A stretch of 64,000 nt of DNA. It comes from Chitinophaga sp. CF418. GTDB lineage: Bacteria; Bacteroidota; Bacteroidia; Chitinophagales; Chitinophagaceae. Positions 26,558-34,696 of the stretch are shown one piece after another. The translations under genes and the position numbers were made by a program. The first letter of the stretch is position 1. Every line of letters starts with the position of its first letter. A model generated the notes under the pieces. It was not told the origin of the DNA. It saw only the letters and a program-made list of their open reading frames with translations, and did no database searches. The DNA lies in the NCBI RefSeq assembly GCF_900142925.1, contig NZ_FRCN01000010.1:336867-400866 (forward strand), read 5' to 3'.

Positions 26558-26597
26558 AAAAAGAGGGTGTAGAAAAGTTAACATACACCCTCTTTTT
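26558..26597 (-). terminator. intrinsic terminator after the DUF3037/HipA-like pair
   Basis: 14-bp perfect stem (26558-26571 with 26584-26597) that includes A5/T5 ends, so it can work in both directions; the DUF3037 gene ends 6 nt before it. Confidence 0.9.
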
Positions 26598-26602
26598 ATG
26601 TA

Positions 26603-26998
26603 TTACAATACCAGTTGTTCATGTAGTCTGATCAAGGCCTTACCGGGATCGTCGCAGAAACCGGGATGTACCTTTCCCGCCTGTACAACTGTACTCCGGG
26701 TAGCAGTCAGCCAACGAAAGCGGGAAGCAAGATCGAGCTGTCCTATCGGACCGGCCTGCTTGCCTCCTTTTGCAATGCATTCAAAAGCCTCCAGGTAGGT
26801 CTTTACTTCACTGATATCTATATCCGGAGAAAAAGCACGCAAGCGGTCTTCATTCAGCGTAATCATCACCTGTAAGAACCTTTGTTGTTTGCAATAGAGA
26901 ATGACACCGGCATTGAGAAACTCTTCCCGTTCCACTCTCGGCATAACGCGGATGACAGCGTACTCAAATAAGTGTTTTTCTTGCATTTTGCGCTTCAT
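26603..26998 (-). CDS. DUF3037 protein, partner of the HipA-like kinase
   Basis: 131 aa (127 if the ATG at 26986 is used). It has the DUF3037 core: YAVIRVMPRVEREEFLNAGVILYC at the N-terminus and a helical C-terminal half. The start overlaps the end of the HipA-like kinase gene by 23-35 nt, implying translational coupling. DUF3037 proteins occur next to HipA-like kinases in many bacteria; whether they are antidotes, substrates or adaptors is not established. Confidence 0.85.
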   Translation of the reverse strand: MKRKMQEKHLFEYAVIRVMPRVEREEFLNAGVILYCKQQRFLQVMITLNEDRLRAFSPDIDISEVKTYLEAFECIAKGGKQAGPIGQLDLASRFRWLTATRSTVVQAGKVHPGFCDDPGKALIRLHEQLVL

Positions 26999-27770
26999 TT
27001 ACAAATATTCCGGAATTGGCTATCCGGGTGATCAAAAAATCTGCATATACTGCTCTTATTTCATCTGGCGTACCATGATGGGATAATGTCAGCAACCATT
27101 CATCGGGCACTACGGAAATGACAGCACGAATCTGTTCAGGCGTCAGGATCTCACGGAAGGCGGCATCTACTTTATCCAGTCCGTCTGCCTGGGGTAGCAA
27201 AACATGGTCTTTTACCTGTACGAAGGGGCGTTTAGCCTGTTCCTGCCAGTTATCCCAGGAGTGGTGGAAATACAGGGAAGCGCCATGATCGATGAGCCAT
27301 AATTCCTTATGCCACATGAGCATATTGGTATTACGGGCGGTACGGTCAACGTTGGTCAGCAGGCAGTCCAGCCATACAATACGGGAAGCTGTCAGCGGAT
27401 CAATCACTGCAACCGTAGGATCATAGGTAATAGCGCCAGAGAGGTAATGCAGGGCCAGATTAAGCCCTTCACTGGCCTTCAGCAGGTCCTGGATCTCTTC
27501 ATCCGGCTCGGTACGGCCGAAAGCATTATCGAGATTGGCAAAAACGATCTCCGGCACCTTCATGCCTAATCTGCGGGCTATCTCTCCTCCGATCAATTCA
27601 GCAATCAATGCCTTTATGCCTTGCCCAGCGCCACGGAACTTCAGTACGTACAGGAACCCATCATCTGCCTCGGCGATAGCCGGTAAAGAGCCTCCTTCAC
27701 GCAATGGAGTCACATACCTGGTCACGTTGACAGTTCTCAGTTCGGGTTGTTTACTCATCATTGAATTCAT
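26964..27770 (-). CDS. HipA-like kinase family protein
   Basis: 268 aa, single compact kinase domain. GFLYVLKFRGAGQG supplies the glycine-rich and lysine strand, WLDCLLTNVDRTARNTNML is the catalytic loop, and WLIDHGASLYFHH is the metal-binding segment, in the HipA/PI3K-like arrangement. It is shorter than HipA itself (about 440 aa) and lacks the N-terminal subdomain, and no HipB-type HTH gene is adjacent; instead a DUF3037 gene overlaps it. A role in phosphorylating a translation-related target is possible by analogy only. Confidence 0.8.
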   Translation of the reverse strand: MNSMMSKQPELRTVNVTRYVTPLREGGSLPAIAEADDGFLYVLKFRGAGQGIKALIAELIGGEIARRLGMKVPEIVFANLDNAFGRTEPDEEIQDLLKASEGLNLALHYLSGAITYDPTVAVIDPLTASRIVWLDCLLTNVDRTARNTNMLMWHKELWLIDHGASLYFHHSWDNWQEQAKRPFVQVKDHVLLPQADGLDKVDAAFREILTPEQIRAVISVVPDEWLLTLSHHGTPDEIRAVYADFLITRIANSGIFVNEAQNARKTLI

Positions 27771-27783
27771 ATTTACGCAAATA

Positions 27784-27814
27784 ATAACCGGCAGTTTTTG
27801 ACGCTGCCGGTTAT
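27784..27814 (-). terminator. hairpin after the TPR gene
   Basis: 11-bp perfect stem (27784-27794 with 27804-27814), 9-nt loop, between the TPR gene and the HipA-like gene, both on the minus strand. The trailing T-tract is weak. Confidence 0.65.
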
Positions 27815-27872
27815 CAAAGCCGCATAAAATTAAGCCTATTTAAGGTGCCGAGCAAGGTATATAGAGAAGGAC

Positions 27873-29015
27873 TTATTTCTGAATGCGGGTTTTCAGATAG
27901 TTATAAATTTCTTTTTCCTCCGGCGTTTCCCCTTTGTACAGCTGGATATAACGTTTGTAATAGCGTGTGGCCATAGCGTCGTTCTTCAAATGAGCATCGT
28001 AGATACGACCTATACTATATTGTTTCAGCGGCTGATGGAACATATAGTAGGCTGTATCCAGACTGGCGATGGCAGGCTTGTATTGACCCAATGCCTCATA
28101 GTTGATGGACATACCTGTATAGTAGTTATCCAGGCTGGCCGACTTTGCCATATTGATACAGATCTGCAGCAGCTCATTGCTTTCCTGGTACTTTTTCAGT
28201 TGTGTATAGGCCATAGCGGCATAATAGATGATATTTTCAGAACTGGCATTCCGCGCATTGAGGTAGTCATTCACGGCTATGCAATCTTCGTATTTTTTGA
28301 GGTTATAAGCCGCTGCGGAGACATAGATGAAGGTATTGGAGGAAGAGATGTTCAGCTGTTTCAGCTTCTCCCCCAATATGAGGGCGCGCTGATAATCCTT
28401 CAGCAGGTAGGAGGTCCGGGCGCCAGTCATCAGGACGATTGCAGACGAGGAATCTATGGCCAGGAAAGTGTTTATCAGTGTGTCTGCTGCGCCAAAGCGC
28501 TTTTTCTCTATCCATTCTTCTGCCAGCCGGGAAACGACCTTAGGATCGTAAGGATTTAGCGAATAAGCTTTATTCAACCAGGCAAAACCGGAGTCCTGCT
28601 GCAGGGCCGTAAGTGCAGCGAAGCCCAGCTGCTTCCAGGCAATGGCGCTCTGAGGACGGAGTACGACCACTTTTTTATAGTGTTCTACAGCAGTCAGCGG
28701 ACGTTCCTGTTGCAGATTGATCACAGCCAGGCACTGGTGGGCAGTGAGGTGATTACTGTCCAGCTGCAAGACCTTTTCGTAATAATTTACCGCCTCCGGC
28801 ACCTTTCCCGCCTGGTAATACGTATAAGCCAGCAGCGCTACCTGACGGGCGTCATTACTGTCTACCGCCGGCCGGAGATACGCAATAGCTTCGTCGTACT
28901 GCTGGTCCTGCAGGTATTCCATTACACGGTTCCTGTTCACCGAAGATTGGGCAAGGGTCCTGGTCGTGTTGCTTAACAGAAAAAGCAGACATAATATCCT
29001 GTACAGGTTGTTCAT
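27873..29015 (-). CDS. secreted tetratricopeptide-repeat protein
   Basis: 380 aa with a signal peptide (cleavage near TRTLA, about residue 22). About eight TPR-like helix pairs follow, for instance EAIAYLRPAVDSNDARQVAL, GKVPEAVNYYEKVLQLDSN and TAVEHYKKVVVLRPQSA. TPR proteins of this kind are usually scaffolds in the periplasm or at the outer membrane. No partner is obvious. Ends at a hairpin, then the HipA-like gene begins 100 nt downstream. Confidence 0.85.
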   Translation of the reverse strand: MNNLYRILCLLFLLSNTTRTLAQSSVNRNRVMEYLQDQQYDEAIAYLRPAVDSNDARQVALLAYTYYQAGKVPEAVNYYEKVLQLDSNHLTAHQCLAVINLQQERPLTAVEHYKKVVVLRPQSAIAWKQLGFAALTALQQDSGFAWLNKAYSLNPYDPKVVSRLAEEWIEKKRFGAADTLINTFLAIDSSSAIVLMTGARTSYLLKDYQRALILGEKLKQLNISSSNTFIYVSAAAYNLKKYEDCIAVNDYLNARNASSENIIYYAAMAYTQLKKYQESNELLQICINMAKSASLDNYYTGMSINYEALGQYKPAIASLDTAYYMFHQPLKQYSIGRIYDAHLKNDAMATRYYKRYIQLYKGETPEEKEIYNYLKTRIQK

Positions 29016-29302
29016 TTTATATTACTATTTGACCTTAAAACTAAATATATAGTTTTAAAAAGAAAAATTTAGTTGATGTATTTATACCAGACCTCAACTA
29101 TTTGATATTGAGCGTATTGATAGATTTACAAGCAGCGTTATAAGCAAGCGGGCGGCATTCATGCCTGGGCAGGAACCGGAAAAAGCTATCCGGGGGAGGC
29201 CTTATTACTGACCGTCAAATAAATCGCAATGTCAGGCAACCCAAGGACTGATCTATCCGTATTAATAAAATAGATTACCCCTTCATTAAATAAATATCCG
29301 TT

Positions 29303-29725
29303 ATGAAAAGGAGCAGCTGGTTACTCGCAATGCTATTATCTGCATGTATGCTGTCATGCAGTAATGACGATAAAAATGCTACGCCAACCGTTGATACGGG
29401 GGCACCTACAACTGGTACCTGGCGGGTAACACTGTTCTCTGAGCGGGGCAATAATGAAACCAGCGATTTCAACGGCTATATTTTCACGTTTGACAGCAAC
29501 GGGGCTGCACTCGCATCTCTGAGTAGTACGAACAGGCATGGAACATGGAGCATCAACAGCAGTGCTACGGAATTTAATCTTGATTTTGGCGCGAAAAGCG
29601 ATGCCAATAAGCCTTTGGGAGAGCTGACAGATGATTGGAAAATTATATCGATAACCAGTACAGAGATCAAACTAAAAGATGATAATGATGCCAGCGACGA
29701 ATTTTTGACCTTTAACCAGAATTAA
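29303..29725 (+). CDS. small lipocalin-like lipoprotein
   Basis: 140 aa. MKRSSWLLAMLLSACMLSC is a lipoprotein signal with the lipobox Cys at 19. The mature part opens with a Thr/Asp-rich spacer and then TGTWRVTLF, GYIFTFDSNG, HGTWSINSS and TSTEIKLKDD, alternating beta strands that fit the lipocalin-like proteins common in Bacteroidota. Ligand unknown. A weak stem followed by T7 (about 29745-29787) may end the transcript. Confidence 0.72.
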   Translation: MKRSSWLLAMLLSACMLSCSNDDKNATPTVDTGAPTTGTWRVTLFSERGNNETSDFNGYIFTFDSNGAALASLSSTNRHGTWSINSSATEFNLDFGAKSDANKPLGELTDDWKIISITSTEIKLKDDNDASDEFLTFNQN

Positions 29726-29790
29726 CCCCTGCCCTATCCTATCCGCGGCAGGCTATCTGTGCAAACGGGTGGCCTGTTCTTTTTTTCAGA

Positions 29791-29823
29791 CAACGGAGAG
29801 CTGGTTGTCTTCACTCTCCGTTG
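29791..29823. terminator. 10-bp hairpin between convergent genes
   Basis: CAACGGAGAG (29791-29800) pairs with CTCTCCGTTG (29814-29823). It lies just beyond the 3' end of the minus-strand gene at 29837 and next to a T7 run at its left. Confidence 0.6.
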
Positions 29824-29836
29824 CCTGTTATTGCGT

Positions 29837-30649
29837 TTATTTCAGCGTAAAACTACGTTCTTTAGCAATAGCGCTAAAGAGGGTTGCTTCCTCTTCCTTC
29901 GCTTCAGCCAGCACTTCTTTTTCTGCAAACAGCGACTTTGTTACGGCAGGCCGTTTCAGGATAACAGTTTGCAAACCGTAGCGTACATCCAGTGAATAGT
30001 CTTCAGCACTGGTATAAAGCTGGCCATTCAGATTAACACCAAAAGCACCTCCTTTAGCTCCCGCGGTGAACTTGGTATATTTACGACGGATAATATATTT
30101 CTGCACAAAGCCTATCACCGCATACACGTAACACACAGCGGGATCGTCGAGGATGCTGGCTTTATTGTTAGTCATCCAGGACTGCACTCCTTTATCCCAG
30201 GACCCGCTGTCACGATTGACCAAGCCCGTTGCCTGATCAAAGACCATCAGACTGAAAGATGATTCTCCTTCAAACTCGGCGGTCAGGTAATTCAGAAAAC
30301 TTACCTCTACAGCCAGTTTCTGATCTACCAGGATAGACTGCCGTTTGATAGGCTCCTTAATCTTGGAGGTTTCATCAATCTCAATACCGGGAATTTTAAA
30401 CGCAGAGAATTCTATGGACGCGTTCTCCGTATTGGCAATAGTAGGGCAATCGGCCTGTGTTTTCCTGATCTCAAGTACTGTTCCCAGAAGGGCATATGGA
30501 TTACCGATATAAGCATCTGCTCCAACGTAAAGCATGTTATTCTGTAAAGCCAGCATCTTCTGTGCTTCTATAACAGATGGGATCTTTTTTGATTCGGCAA
30601 CTTCATTATTCATTGCCTCATTGATGTGGTCTGTGGAATTATTTCCCAT
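29837..30649 (-). CDS. protein of unknown function, 270 aa
   Basis: The preferred start is the ATG at 30649 (MGNNSTDHINEAMN); the longer frame to 30796 has a composition unlike coding sequence. No signal peptide or membrane segment is clear. The C-terminal half contains KYTKFTAGAKGGAFGVNLNG followed by LYTSAEDYSLDVRYGLQTV, a Gly/Ala-rich beta-hairpin pattern, then an Ala/Glu-rich helix. The layout reminds me of beta-rich pore-forming or lipid-binding proteins, but I recognise no family and give no function. Confidence 0.7.
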   Translation of the reverse strand: MGNNSTDHINEAMNNEVAESKKIPSVIEAQKMLALQNNMLYVGADAYIGNPYALLGTVLEIRKTQADCPTIANTENASIEFSAFKIPGIEIDETSKIKEPIKRQSILVDQKLAVEVSFLNYLTAEFEGESSFSLMVFDQATGLVNRDSGSWDKGVQSWMTNNKASILDDPAVCYVYAVIGFVQKYIIRRKYTKFTAGAKGGAFGVNLNGQLYTSAEDYSLDVRYGLQTVILKRPAVTKSLFAEKEVLAEAKEEEATLFSAIAKERSFTLK

Positions 30650-30885
30650 AGTAAAATGATTTAAGTATGTGTCTAAAGGGGTTACCCGTTTGGAGGTACA
30701 TGTTTTATTGGGAGTATAACTAAAGTACGGTTTTCCAGGGAGAAAACAAGTGCCTGGGCTCAAAAGCAATGAGCTTATAGCAGTGGCAACAATCACTTAA
30801 TGAAACTTTGGGGCAAAATAAACTCCTTCAAAGTACTGATATGTTCTTAATATGCTATCAGCATTCAAGGTTAACGCACACTATC

Positions 30886-31047
30886 TTAAAGCTTATCTTT
30901 CCGCCTTTGTTGTTCATCAATTTCCTCCTCTACGGGATCCTCTTTCAGTAGTTTTTTCTGATCTCTGCGATTTTTCTTTATCAGGAAGACAATGAGTGCT
31001 ATCGCCAGGGCAGCAATGACAATTGTAGTTATATTAACGTATTGCAT
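30886..31047 (-). CDS. small single-pass membrane protein, 53 aa
   Basis: Reads MQYVNITTIVIAALAIALIV as an N-terminal membrane helix, followed by a positive KKNRR stop-transfer cluster and a highly charged tail rich in Lys and Glu. The length, a single clean transmembrane helix with positive-inside flank, and the absence of any other gene between 30650 and 31189 support it. Such small membrane proteins are often regulators of larger membrane complexes, but nothing here indicates the partner. Apart from this the intergenic stretch holds nothing I can name. Confidence 0.6.
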   Translation of the reverse strand: MQYVNITTIVIAALAIALIVFLIKKNRRDQKKLLKEDPVEEEIDEQQRRKDKL

Positions 31048-31189
31048 GATGGATCGTTAAAATGGTGAAAACAGGCGTTGAGGAACTGTTGGCTCTGCCA
31101 TAATGGCCTTGTATATAATTCTCTTTCTCCTAAGTAAAGTTATTATCTATTAGTTAACTTCATAAGGTCCCTTCATAAATACCATTACC

Positions 31190-31678
31190 ATGTATCCATT
31201 AGTAGTAACCCTTTATTGTTTGTTGTCCACTTCCCTCTTTGCACAAACGCCTGTTGACAGTAGCCGTATCCATGCTGAGAAAATGAATAAGATCTTCCAG
31301 GAAGAGGTCATTCCATACCTGGAGTCAAGAGATAGTACGCCCGACTGGGCGACCTTCGGCAAGCACCTGATATCGCTTTATGGAGACACGGGCGAAGAGG
31401 TCCTTCTGATGAGTCAGACCATCTACAGTATGCAGCGCGAAGATTGGGCCAATTTTTCCAGCGCCATTATTCCCTATGCAAAGAAATACGGGAATACTAT
31501 TCCAGCTAAGCAGCGTCATGCATTCAGTCAGTACATAAGCAGGAATGCCCAACTGTTGTATCAGTCGGGGCGCCGGGAAGAAGGCATCAGATGGCAGATA
31601 TTAGCATTGCCCCTGGCGGAGGAAACAGAGCATGCTGGCATGCTTGATACGATAGAGAAAATGAAACGAGGCGAATAA
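31190..31678 (+). CDS. secreted helical protein of unknown function
   Basis: 162 aa with a signal peptide (cleavage after LFA, residues about 1-18). The mature protein is predicted helical and contains a TPR-like stretch: ANFSSAIIPYAKKYG then YISRNAQLLYQSGRREEGIRW. Function unknown. It lies alone, before the secreted DinB-like gene. Confidence 0.72.
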   Translation: MYPLVVTLYCLLSTSLFAQTPVDSSRIHAEKMNKIFQEEVIPYLESRDSTPDWATFGKHLISLYGDTGEEVLLMSQTIYSMQREDWANFSSAIIPYAKKYGNTIPAKQRHAFSQYISRNAQLLYQSGRREEGIRWQILALPLAEETEHAGMLDTIEKMKRGE

Positions 31679-31857
31679 TTGCGCCTTCTTTATGGCATGC
31701 GGTTTCTTATCTCACTAAACAAATCGGTCATTTGAATTGTTGAGTTTATCTACGTAGTTAATTACCCCTTAAACTACGTTAAGAGTTCTTAAGATAGTTC
31801 TCTTGTATCACATCTATTGCTAAAGCATTTTTACTGTTCAACAAAAACTCACATTCG

Positions 31858-32385
31858 ATGAAAGCACTTAAGTTCATTCAAGTATTCACACTGTTCCTTG
31901 GATTATCCAGCATTGCCATTGCCCAATCCAGCGAAGAAATGGTAAAAGAATGGGAACGGGCCAAAGCCTACACTAAAGAATATCTGGATGCTATGCCTGA
32001 GAAAGATTATTCTTTGAAGCCAAAGCCGGAAATGCGCTCCTTTGCGGAACAGATGCTTCATATTACAGATGGAAACTATGGTCTGGTTACTGCGGCTACC
32101 GGTGAAAAAAGTCCACACGATATGGGAGAAATGGAAAAATCAGCCGATAAATCAAAGGCTGCTGTAATGAAGGCGGTGATGGATGGGTATGACTTTGTAA
32201 TCAATGATATCAAAAGCCTACCTGCAGATAAACTGGATGAAAAAGTCACGCTATTCGGCAAATTCGATATGACCAGGAGAGTTGCGTTAGAAAAAGCATT
32301 TGAGCATCAGACACATCACCGTGGACAAACTACTGTATATCTGCGCCTTGCTGGTGTTAAACCTCCTGAAGAAAAACTCTTTTAA
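31858..32385 (+). CDS. secreted DinB-family protein
   Basis: 175 aa: signal peptide of about 22 residues (ending SSIAIA), then a four-helix DinB/YfiT-like bundle. His68, His150 and His154 (MLHIT and FEHQTHHRGQ) are in the expected metal-site positions. DinB-fold proteins include thiol-dependent S-transferases and metal-dependent hydrolases; a periplasmic location is the unusual point. Metal and substrate are unknown. Confidence 0.83.
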   Translation: MKALKFIQVFTLFLGLSSIAIAQSSEEMVKEWERAKAYTKEYLDAMPEKDYSLKPKPEMRSFAEQMLHITDGNYGLVTAATGEKSPHDMGEMEKSADKSKAAVMKAVMDGYDFVINDIKSLPADKLDEKVTLFGKFDMTRRVALEKAFEHQTHHRGQTTVYLRLAGVKPPEEKLF

Positions 32386-32542
32386 TCCAATACCACCACT
32401 TTTTCAGTCCTGTCGATCACTGAGAGTAATCAGCCAATGACGAAATCAGGTACGATCCGGCAGGATTGAAAAATATTTATATTGCATAACAAAGGCAAAC
32501 CGGTAAGATCTGCCGGATTGCCAATAACCCAAATTAAATGTT

Positions 32543-32944
32543 ATGCAGACATACGAAAGAAAGACTCCTGAAGACCTGGATTGTGGCGTCACTGTATTCA
32601 TGAAAGTACTTGGTGCAAAATGGAAACCCTGTATTGTAGATCTTATCAGCAGAGGGTACAAAAGGCCCAGTGAAATACATAAACAACTTATTGCCGCTAC
32701 ACCAAGAGTAGTTGATATGCAGCTAAGAGAGCTTGAATCTTACGGCATTGTCACAAAGAAAGTACGGAAAGGATTTCCATTACATGTTGACTATTCCCTT
32801 ACCGATATGGGTAAAAGCCTGCTTCCTGTCATTGTCTCCATGGATCAGTGGGGTGCGGCCTATTCGGGGAAAGTTAAAAAGGTAAATTCCGGACGACAAT
32901 CTTCCCGGCAATACTCGTCCTGCCTGGTTCCCGCTACCGAATAA
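32543..32944 (+). CDS. HxlR-family transcriptional regulator
   Basis: 133 aa winged helix-turn-helix of the HxlR/MarR-like group: CGVTVFMKVLGAKWKPCIVD (with a Cys before helix 1), RPSEIHKQL, TPRVVDMQLRELESYGIV (recognition helix) and a GFPLHVDYSLTDMGKSL wing. HxlR proteins often sense thiol-reactive or aldehyde compounds through that cysteine. It is followed 61 nt later by the DUF2306 membrane gene, its likely target or partner. Confidence 0.88.
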   Translation: MQTYERKTPEDLDCGVTVFMKVLGAKWKPCIVDLISRGYKRPSEIHKQLIAATPRVVDMQLRELESYGIVTKKVRKGFPLHVDYSLTDMGKSLLPVIVSMDQWGAAYSGKVKKVNSGRQSSRQYSSCLVPATE

Positions 32945-33005
32945 TTTTTCGGTTATTGATTTCAACAGTCCCCTTATTGAATTTTGTGTTCAATTAATGA
33001 CATAA

Positions 33006-33659
33006 TTGAACATGAAAAATTTATCTGCTGTTGCTTCCCCCCGGGGAATAAGTGACGTCTTTAAAATATTGATCTGGGCTGTTATTGTAGCGATCACCTG
33101 GTATTTCATGCACGGTGCTGATCATTTTCTCCAACTCACGCCTGAAGCACTTGGTAAATACTTTAAACTGAAATGGGTGCTGTTGCTCCATATTACCGCC
33201 GGAGGAGGAGCGCTCATTCTTGGTCCTTTACAATTCTGGGAGAGGCTGAGAACCAAAAGCTGGAAACTACACCGCATCATTGGTACCCTTTATCTGCTTG
33301 CCATCCTGGCAAGCAGCACCTGCGCTGTGATCCTTGCATTTACCACAGCTTATGCTATCAACTGGGCATATGCATTTTCATTACAGGTATGGGTAAGTGT
33401 CTGGATATCCTCATCTTTTATTGCCTGGTGGACGGTGCGTAAAAGACAAATCAAACTTCATAAGGAGTGGATGACCAGAAGTTATATTGTCACATTAGCT
33501 TTCGTAGTATCGGGGTTGACAATAAAGCTACCTGTTGTTCAATCGCTGGGCAATTTTGCAGACATTTCCCCTTCCCTTTTCTGGATGGGCTGGGCTGTTC
33601 CCTTGTATGTGTATGAAGTGATATTATCGCTCCGGCAGAAAAAAATTGGTAAGGTATAA
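33006..33659 (+). CDS. DUF2306 multi-pass membrane protein
   Basis: 217 aa with six or so hydrophobic segments and conserved HITAGGGALILGPLQF and WKLHRIIGTLYL, plus HKEWMTRSYIVTLAFVVSGL, the layout of DUF2306 proteins (cytochrome-b561-like or ferric-reductase-like histidines have been suggested for such proteins; not established). Follows the HxlR gene and ends at a hairpin, so the two genes form a small operon. Confidence 0.85.
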   Translation: MNMKNLSAVASPRGISDVFKILIWAVIVAITWYFMHGADHFLQLTPEALGKYFKLKWVLLLHITAGGGALILGPLQFWERLRTKSWKLHRIIGTLYLLAILASSTCAVILAFTTAYAINWAYAFSLQVWVSVWISSSFIAWWTVRKRQIKLHKEWMTRSYIVTLAFVVSGLTIKLPVVQSLGNFADISPSLFWMGWAVPLYVYEVILSLRQKKIGKV

Positions 33660-33663
33660 CATA

Positions 33664-33696
33664 CAACGAGGGATGATATCACATCATCCCTCGTTG
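33664..33696. terminator. 14-bp hairpin after the DUF2306 gene
   Basis: CAACGAGGGATGAT (33664-33677) pairs perfectly with ATCATCCCTCGTTG (33683-33696). It lies between convergent genes and has no strong T-tract. Confidence 0.75.
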
Positions 33697-33715
33697 CATG
33701 AACCAAATTTTAACA

Positions 33716-34099
33716 TTAAGATTTGTAGTAGTCCCTTTTTGCTTCAAGAACCGCCTGATCACGTTCTCTCTTGAATTCCCTTACCTGTGCGCGTCTTTCT
33801 TTACCGGTCAGATCTTTATCCATTTTAACAGATTCGATCTTATCCGCATAGTCATTTTTGATGTTTGCTATCTGCATGTCCAGCTTCGTTGGCTGGTAAG
33901 GCACGGCAGCTGTATATGGATACGGGTAGCCATAATAAAAAGGAGAAAAGTAAGGGCTGTAGAAACCACCGCCCACAACTACGGTTGTTCTGGGGTAAAA
34001 GCCACCACCATGAAAACCTCTTATTGGGCCATTAGGAACCATTGCTGAAGCGCTTTGAACCGTTACTGCAAGTAGCAGTATTGCTATTATCTTTTTCAT
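33716..34099 (-). CDS. secreted Gly/Tyr-rich protein with charged C-terminal helix
   Basis: 127 aa. Signal peptide MKKIIAILLLAVTVQSASA, then a Gly/Tyr/Pro-rich section (GFHGGGFYPR, FYYGYPYPY), then a highly charged helix (DMQIANIKNDYADKIESVK and following). The second part resembles the C-terminal coiled helix common in small Bacteroidota periplasmic proteins. Function unknown. Confidence 0.75.
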   Translation of the reverse strand: MKKIIAILLLAVTVQSASAMVPNGPIRGFHGGGFYPRTTVVVGGGFYSPYFSPFYYGYPYPYTAAVPYQPTKLDMQIANIKNDYADKIESVKMDKDLTGKERRAQVREFKRERDQAVLEAKRDYYKS

Positions 34100-34220
34100 G
34101 ACCTTTAATTTTTTCTAATTCTTTGACACTGGTTTAATCGAAAAATTTAAAGGACGCAGTATGTTTAGCAAACTCTTAACAGTTCCATCCGCTAGCCTGT
34201 TTATGCCCGTTCAATTGTCT

Positions 34221-34613
34221 TTATTTAACGCAGGTATCTGCAGTTGCGGTAAAGCCTGCGTATTTCGCGCTGTCTTTTATAGCCCATTCAGCCATGGCCA
34301 GCAATACCGGCCCTAATTCCTCACCAGATGGCGTAAGACTATAAACAACATGTGGTGGAACAATATCCTCTGCCTTTCTGTTTATTAAATTGTCTTCCTG
34401 CAATTGTTTTAAATGTTGTATCAGCATTTTCTCCGTAATGGCAGGTATCAGGCGCTTCAGTTCACCGTAGCGTTTAGGGCCGCTTATCAGGTAGTAGAGA
34501 ATGATCGTTTTCCAGTGGCCGCCGATCTTATTCATGACATAGGTGATAGGGCAGGTCATTTCAGCAATGCCTTTATTATAGTTTCTTGTTGAGCTTTCTT
34601 TCACTTTAGTCAT
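34221..34613 (-). CDS. HxlR-family transcriptional regulator
   Basis: 130 aa winged helix protein. Cys20 precedes PITYVMNKIGGHWKTIILYYL; then PKRYGELKRLIP, TEKMLIQHLKQLQEDNLI (recognition helix) and PPHVVYSLTPSGEEL (wing). The gene is divergent from an NmrA-like reductase, and a near-perfect palindrome lies 3 nt before its ATG, so it probably represses itself and the reductase until an electrophile or similar signal is present. Confidence 0.9.
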   Translation of the reverse strand: MTKVKESSTRNYNKGIAEMTCPITYVMNKIGGHWKTIILYYLISGPKRYGELKRLIPAITEKMLIQHLKQLQEDNLINRKAEDIVPPHVVYSLTPSGEELGPVLLAMAEWAIKDSAKYAGFTATADTCVK

Positions 34614-34616
34614 AAC

Positions 34617-34636
34617 TACTTACTTTGGGGTAGGTA
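34617..34636. promoter_or_regulatory. likely HxlR operator
   Basis: TACTTAC, 6 nt, GTAGGTA: an inverted repeat with one mismatch, placed between the divergent HxlR gene and the reductase promoter. HxlR sites of the TACTTAC type are known. Binding is inference. Confidence 0.55.
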
Positions 34637-34637
34637 C

Positions 34638-34668
34638 TTGTAAAAAAGTTTGTACAAAGATAGTTTTG
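34638..34668 (+). promoter_or_regulatory. promoter of the NmrA-like gene
   Basis: TTG at 34638-34640 and TAGTTTTG at 34661-34668, spacer 20 nt, matching the Bacteroidota -33/-7 pattern. The ATG follows at 34697. A second direct repeat (TTGTA at 34638-34642 and TTTGTA at 34649-34654 region) lies within it. Confidence 0.65.
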
Positions 34669-34696
34669 CCTTGAAAAACAAACAAACATTTATAGT

